Of a DNA stretch of 51,637 bases, positions 47,399 through 51,637 are shown one piece after another. The DNA is taken from contig CAJNAR010000054.1 of assembly GCA_905220665.1 (NCBI GenBank), positions 1 through 51,637 on the forward strand, written 5' to 3'. Positions within the stretch are counted from its first letter, which is position 1; every line of letters begins with the position of its first letter. Made by a program: the position numbers and the translations under genes. The notes beneath the pieces were generated by a model. It was not told the DNA's origin, did not search any database, and saw only the letters and a program-made list of their open reading frames with translations. The stretch comes from Albugo candida. Taxonomy: Eukaryota > Oomycota > Peronosporomycetes > Albuginales > Albuginaceae.

Positions 47399-47709
47399 TT
47401 CACCAGTCGAAACTGACAACTAAACTACATATCAGCACATTTTTAGCCATTTTTTTGTAATGTTCCTGCTGGCTACGGTATGTATTGCAGTCTTTTAATT
47501 CTGAGAAGCATACCAGTCTTATGCTCTTGTACAACTTCCTGTGATCAAAAGAAATAGTTCATTCATGAGTTTAAGTCTTATAGACACAGAAAAGAGGCTA
47601 CTCCAATCTTAGAGTACTCACGTGTTCGCACAAAAATTATGAATTAAACGTGATCGATTTCGAAAGTGTGCTTTTAATGCTACGGTCGTAAATGCAGCAG
47701 AACATCCAA
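47399..47709 (+). repeat. X-like monomer with 10-bp deletion (311 bp)
   Basis: It has GAGTACTCAC and AAAAATTATG like slot X, but near 47585 reads AGACACAGAAAAGAGG, lacking ACCAAAACAG. It precedes a short unit, so the six-slot order is breaking up here. Confidence 0.85.
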
Positions 47710-47961
47710 TTCACCAGTCGAAACTGATAACTAAACTACATATCCGCACATTTTTAGCCATTTTTTTGTAATGTTCCTGCTGGCTACGGTATGTATTGCA
47801 GCCTTTTGATTCTGAGAAGCTTACCAGTCGTATCTTCTTGTACAACTTCCTGTGATCGAAAGAAATAGTTCATTCATTCTCTCAAAAATAATGAATTAAA
47901 CGTGACTGATTGCAAATGTGTGCTTTTAATGCTATGGTCGTAAATGCAGCAGAACATCCAA
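47710..47961 (+). repeat. Short monomer (252 bp), seam variant
   Basis: The deletion seam reads CATTCTCTCAAAAATAATG (about 47874) instead of CATTCTCACAAAAATAATG. Other short-subfamily markers are intact. Confidence 0.92.
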
Positions 47962-48281
47962 TTCACCAGTCGAAACTGCTAACTAAACTACAAATCTGCA
48001 CATTTTTAGCCTTTTTTTTTAATGTTCCTGCTGGCTACGGTATGTATTGCAGTCTTTTGATTCTGAGAAGCATACCAGTCGTATGTTCTTGTACAACTTC
48101 CTTTGATCAAAAGAAATAGTTCATTCATGAGTTTTAGTCTTAAAGCCACAGAACCAGAAAGAAAAGACGCTACTCCAATCTTAGAAAACTCACGTGTTCG
48201 CATAAAAATAATGAATTAAACGTGATCGATTGCGAAAGTGTGCTTTTAATGCTATGGTCGTAAATGCAGCAGAACATCCAA

Positions 48282-48926
48282 TTCACCCGTCGAAACTGAT
48301 AACTAAACTACATATCCGCACATTTTTAGCCATTTTTTTGTAATGTTCCTGCTGGCTACGGTATGTATTGCAGTCTTTTGATTCTGAGAAGCATACCAGT
48401 CGTATGTTCTTGTATAACTTCGTGTGATGAAAACGAATAGTTCATTCATGAGTTGAAGCCTTACAGACACAGAACCAAAACAGAAAAGACGGTACTTCAA
48501 TCTTAGAAAACTCACGTGTTCGCACAAAAATAATGAATTAAACGTGATTGATTGCAAAAGTGTGCTTTTAATGCTATGGTCGTAAATGCAACAGTAAATC
48601 CAATTCACCAGTCGAAACTGATAACTAAACTACATATCCGCACATTTCTAGCCACTTTTTTGTAAGATGTTCCTGCTGGCTACGGTATGTATTGCAGCCT
48701 TTTGATTCTGAGAAGCATACCAGTCTTATGCTCTTGTACAACTTCCTGTGATCAAAAGAAATAGTTCATTCATGAGTTTTAGTCTTAAAGACACAGAACC
48801 AGAAAGAAAAGACGCTACTCCAATCTTAGAAAACTCACGTGTTCGCACAAAAATAATGAATCAAACGTGATCGATTGCGAAAGTGGGCTTTTAATGTCAT
48901 GGTCGTAAATGCAGCAGAACATCCAA
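48282..48926 (+). repeat. Island of left-type monomers in right domain
   Basis: Two units (322 and 323 bp). The first has TATAACTTCGTGTGATG, GAAAACGAATAG and GCCTTACAGAC (48457), otherwise found only near 4109, 10553, 18005 and 20588. The second has TTTCTAGCCACTTTTTTG, AATGAATCAAACG and GTGGGCTTTTAATGTCATGG (48883). The pair is roughly colinear with 10374-11020. Confidence 0.75.
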
Positions 48927-49248
48927 TTCACCAGTCGAAACTGCTAACTAAACTACAAATCCGCACATTTTTAGCCTTTTTTTGTAATGTTCCTGCTGGC
49001 TACGGTATATATTGCAGTCTTTTAATTCTGAGAAGCATACCAGTCTTATGCTCTTGTACAACTTCCTGTGATCAAAAGAAATAGTTCATTCATGAGTTTT
49101 AGTCTTAATAGACACAGAACCAAAACAGAAAAGAGGCTACTCCAATCTTAGAGAACTCACGTGTTCGCACAAAAATAATGAATTAAACGTGATCGATTGC
49201 GAAAGTGTGCTTTTAATTCTATGGTCGTTAATGCAGCAGAACATCCAA

Positions 49249-49500
49249 TTCACCAGTCGAAACTGCTAACTAAACTACAAATCTGCACATTTTTAGCCAT
49301 TTTTTTGTAATGTTCCTGCTGGCTACGGTATTTATTGCAGCCTTTTGATTCTGAGAAGCTTACCAGTCGTATCTTCTTGTACAACTTCCTGTGATCAAAA
49401 GAAATAGTTCATTCCTTCTCACAAAAATAATGAATTAAACGTGACTGATTGCAAATGTGTGCTTTTAATGCTATGGTCGTAAATGCAGCAGAACATCCAA
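49249..49500 (+). repeat. Short monomer (252 bp), GATCAAAAG variant
   Basis: It has AAGCTTACC, TATCTTCTTG and the 70-bp loss, but GATCAAAAG instead of GATCGAAAG and CATTCCTTCTCAC at the seam (about 49411). ATTTATTGCAGCC near 49330 is shared with the short unit at 50144. Confidence 0.92.
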
Positions 49501-49820
49501 TTCACCAGTCGAAACTGATAACTAAACTACACATCCGCACATTTTTAGCCATTTTTTTGTAAGGTTCCTGCTGGCTACGGTATGTATTGCAGTCTTTTGA
49601 TTCCGAGAAGCATACCAGTCGTATGCTCTTGTACAACTTCCTGTGATCCAAAGAAATAGTTCATTCATGAGTTAAGCCTTATAGACACAGAACCAAAACA
49701 GAAAAGACGGTACTTCAATCTTAGAAACTCACGTGTTCGCACAAAAATATTGAATTAAACGTGATTGATTGCAAAAGTGTGCTTTTAATGCTATGGTCGT
49801 AAATGCAACAGTAAATCCAA
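49501..49820 (+). repeat. Mosaic monomer with left-type 3' half
   Basis: The first half is right-type (GTAAGGTTCC, GATTCCGAG). After GATCCAAAG (about 49644) it changes to AAAAGACGGTACTTC, AATATTGAATT, GATTGATTGCAAAAG and AACAGTAAATCC, all left-domain states. A base is missing in GAGTTAAGCC near 49670. Confidence 0.7.
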
Positions 49821-50143
49821 TTCACCAGTCGAAACTGCTAACTAAACTACAAATCTGCACATTTCTAGCCACTTTTTTGTAAGATGTTCCTGCTGGCTAC
49901 GGTATGTATTGCAGTCTTTTAATTCTGAGAAGCATACCAGTCGTATGCTCTTGTACAACTTCCTGTGATCAAAAGAAATAGTTCATTCATGAGTTTAAGC
50001 CTTATAGACACAGAACCAGAAAGGAAAGACGCTACTCCAATCTTAGAAAACTCACGTGTTCGCACAAAAATATTGAATTAAACGTGATCGATTTCGAAAG
50101 TGTGCTTTTAATGCTACGGTCGTAAATGCAGCAGAACATCCAA

Positions 50144-50395
50144 TTCACCAGTCGAAACTGATAACTAAACTACATATCCGCACATTTTTAGCCATTTTTT
50201 TGTAATGTTCCTGCTGGCTACGGTATTTATTGCAGCCTTTTGATTCTGAGAAGCTTACCAGTCGTATCTTCTTGTACAACTTCCTGTGATCGAAAGAAAT
50301 AGTTCATTCATTCTCACAAAAATAATGAATTAAACGTGACTGATTGCAAATGTGTGCTTTTAATGCTATGGTCGTAAATGCAGCAGAACATCCAA
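50144..50395 (+). repeat. Short monomer (252 bp), last occurrence
   Basis: It has the full short-subfamily marker set (AAGCTTACC, TATCTTCTTG, GATCGAAAG, GTGACTGATTGCAAATGTG) and the 70-bp loss near 50309. Confidence 0.93.
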
Positions 50396-51358
50396 TTCAC
50401 CAGTCGAAACTTGTAACTAAACTACATATGAGCACATTTTTAGCCATTTTTTTGTAATGTTCCTGCTGGCTACGGTATGTATTGCAGTCTTTTAATTCTG
50501 AGAAGCATACCAGTCGTATGCTCTTGTACAACTTCCTGTGATCAAAAGAAATAGTTCATTCATGAGTTTTAGTCTTAAAGACACAGAACCAGAAAGAAAA
50601 GACGCTACTCCAATCTTAGAAAACTCACGTGTTCGCACAAAAATAATGAATTAAACGTGATCGATTGCGAAAGTGTGCTTTTAATTCTATGGTCGTTAAT
50701 GCAGCAGAACATCCAATTCACCAGTCGAAACTGCTAACTAAACTACAAATCCGCACATTTTTAGCCACTTTTTTTAATGTTCCTGCTGGCTACGGTATAT
50801 ATTGCAGTCTTTTAATTCTGAGAAGCATACCAGTCGTATGCTCTTGTACAACTTCCTGTGATCAAAAGAAATAGTTCATTCATGAGTTTTAGTCTTAAAG
50901 CCACAGAACCAGAAAGAAAAGACGCTACTCCAATCTTAGAAAACTCACGTGTTCGCACAAAAATAATGAATTAAACGTGATCGATTTCGAAAGTGTGCTT
51001 TTAATGCTACGATCGTAAATGCAGCAGAACATCCAATTCACCAGTCGAAACTGATAACTAAACTACATATCCGCACATTTTTAGCCATTTTTTTGTAAGG
51101 TTCCTGCTGGCTACGGTATGTATTGCAGTCTTTTGATTCTGAGAAGCATACCAGTCGTATGTTCTTGTACAACTTCCTGTGATCCAAAGAAATAGTTCAT
51201 TCATGAGTTTAGGCCTTATAGACACAGAACCAAAACAGAAAAGAGGCTACTCCAATCTTAGAAAACTCACGTGTTCGCACAAAAATAATGAATTAAACGT
51301 GATCGATTGCGAAAGTGTGCTTTTAATGCTATGGTCGTAAATGCAGCAGCACATCCAA

Positions 51359-51637
51359 TTCACCAGTCGAAACTGCTAACTAAACTACAAATCTGCACAT
51401 TTTTAGCCTTTTTTTTTAATGTTCCTGCTGGCTACGGTATATATTGCAGTCTTTTAATTCTGAGAAGCATACCAGTCGTCTGCTCTTGTACAACTTTCTG
51501 TGATCAAAAGAAATAGTTCATTCATGAGTTTAGGCCTTATGGACACAGAACCAGAAAGGAAAGACGCTACTCCAATCTTAGAAAACTCACGTGTTCGCAC
51601 AAAAATAATGAATTAAACGTGATCGATTTCAAAGTGT
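51359..51637 (+). repeat. Terminal partial monomer (279 bp)
   Basis: The unit runs to the window end at GATCGATTTCAAAGTGT, where a base is missing relative to TTTCGAAAGTGTG. It also has CAGTCGTCTGCTC for CAGTCGTATGCTC. The array evidently continues. Confidence 0.9.

Larger units (their letters stand above)
1..51637 (+). repeat. Satellite DNA array, monomer about 322 bp, spans whole window
   Basis: The unit beginning TTCACCAGTCGAAACT recurs 163 times in the same orientation from 101 to 51359, giving 162 complete units; the array runs off both ends. Intervals are almost all 317-324 bp, apart from a set of 250-252 bp units on the right, a few units of 306-316 bp, and one of 357 bp. No non-satellite insertion is visible. 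This is what is expected of eukaryotic constitutive heterochromatin. The family is not one I recognise, and centromere function is only a possibility. Open frames of 60-108 codons occur in nearly every unit on both strands but are broken by small indels between units, so they are treated as non-coding. Confidence 0.98.
31043..51637 (+). repeat. Right array domain with short (70-bp-deleted) monomers
   Basis: Monomers start at 31043, 31295, 31615, 31935, 32187, 32508, 32828, 33148, 33400, 33652, 33973, 34295, 34616, 34940, 35259, 35578, 35896, 36218, 36537, 36789, 37107, 37426, 37678, 37999, 38320, 38637, 38958, 39277, 39597, 39917, 40167, 40489, 40810, 41131, 41449, 41772, 42022, 42343, 42664, 42986, 43307, 43628, 43948, 44269, 44590, 44906, 45156, 45477, 45798, 46119, 46438, 46758, 47079, 47399, 47710, 47962, 48282, 48604, 48927, 49249, 49501, 49821, 50144, 50396, 50717, 51037, 51359. 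Typical sites are GATCGATTGCGAAAG or GATCGATTTCGAAAG, and CAGAAAGAAAAGACGCTAC. Twelve units are 250-252 bp. Short HORs of 3 and 6 monomers predominate and small indels are commoner than on the left. Confidence 0.9.

Noticed and set aside
31043..50395. Short 250-252 bp monomers as inserted foreign elements or a different satellite
   Set aside because: Apart from the 70-bp gap and a handful of substitutions they align with the full monomer from end to end, so they are deleted members of the same family.
1..51637. CRISPR array
   Set aside because: Units are about 322 bp of continuous near-identical sequence with no short repeat and unique spacer alternation, and no cas-like genes.
1..51637. tRNA, 5S or other RNA gene arrays
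   Set aside because: I saw no A/B box pair, cloverleaf, or rRNA-like conserved block in the unit. A search with tRNAscan-SE and Infernal would settle it.
1..51637. Inverted duplications or strand switches in the array
   Set aside because: All 163 anchors are on the plus strand and no unit reads in reverse orientation.
1..51637. A novel gene-encoded system (defence, toxin or mobile element)
   Set aside because: There is no coding content, no terminal repeats of a mobile element and no non-repeat sequence in which one could lie.

Overview
The whole 51,637-bp window is one uninterrupted head-to-tail satellite DNA array. I anchored it on the motif TTCACC at the start of each unit and found 163 anchors: 162 complete monomers plus a partial unit at each end (1-100 and 51359-51637). 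The usual period is 319-324 bp (typically 322). All units point the same way. I found no unique sequence, no transposable element, no RNA gene, no inverted unit and no credible protein-coding gene. The many 60-108 aa open frames come from reading one repeat unit over and over; 1-16 bp indels between units shift the frame, so I annotate no CDS. A reference unit (2353-2674) is about 34-35% G+C with nine CpGs, close to expectation. A long, homogenised array of this kind points to eukaryotic heterochromatin, possibly pericentromeric or centromeric. The lack of CpG depletion argues mildly against a typical vertebrate genome and fits an invertebrate or plant better. I do not recognise the family and cannot name the organism.

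Layout. Left domain (1 to about 27.37 kb): full-length monomers only, arranged as a long higher-order repeat (HOR) of about 20 monomers (about 6.4 kb). Copies begin at 1388, 7794, 14243, 22668 and 24929. The third is expanded to 26 monomers, partly by a 3-monomer (966-bp) duplication with a 35-bp out-of-register seam at 16417-16486. The last two are truncated. The window start (38-988) recurs at 21316-22266 with several private variants. Transition (about 27.38-31.04 kb): a chimeric monomer marks the boundary, then a 5-monomer, 1608-bp unit occurs twice in tandem. Right domain (31,043 to end): a different monomer population with a distinctive short monomer (250-252 bp, net loss of 70 bp) at twelve places. 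At 39.6-47.4 kb the short monomer is a fixed member of a six-slot HOR of about 1.85 kb (A, short, S, X, Y, Z), three copies, with extra XYZ triplets. An island of left-type monomers lies inside the right domain at 48.28-48.93 kb.

How it fits together. The sequence records array evolution: unequal exchange amplifying blocks of 2, 3, 5, 6 and 20 monomers, gene-conversion-like mosaic monomers, and CpG changes separating the two domains. Each unit also carries phased T-tracts, a short dyad that can form a hairpin (perfect 7-bp stem in some variants), a second small dyad and a CACGTG hexamer. These are candidate structural or protein-binding elements, but no function can be shown from sequence alone. 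I see no novel gene-encoded system; the HOR architecture and its seams are the items of interest.
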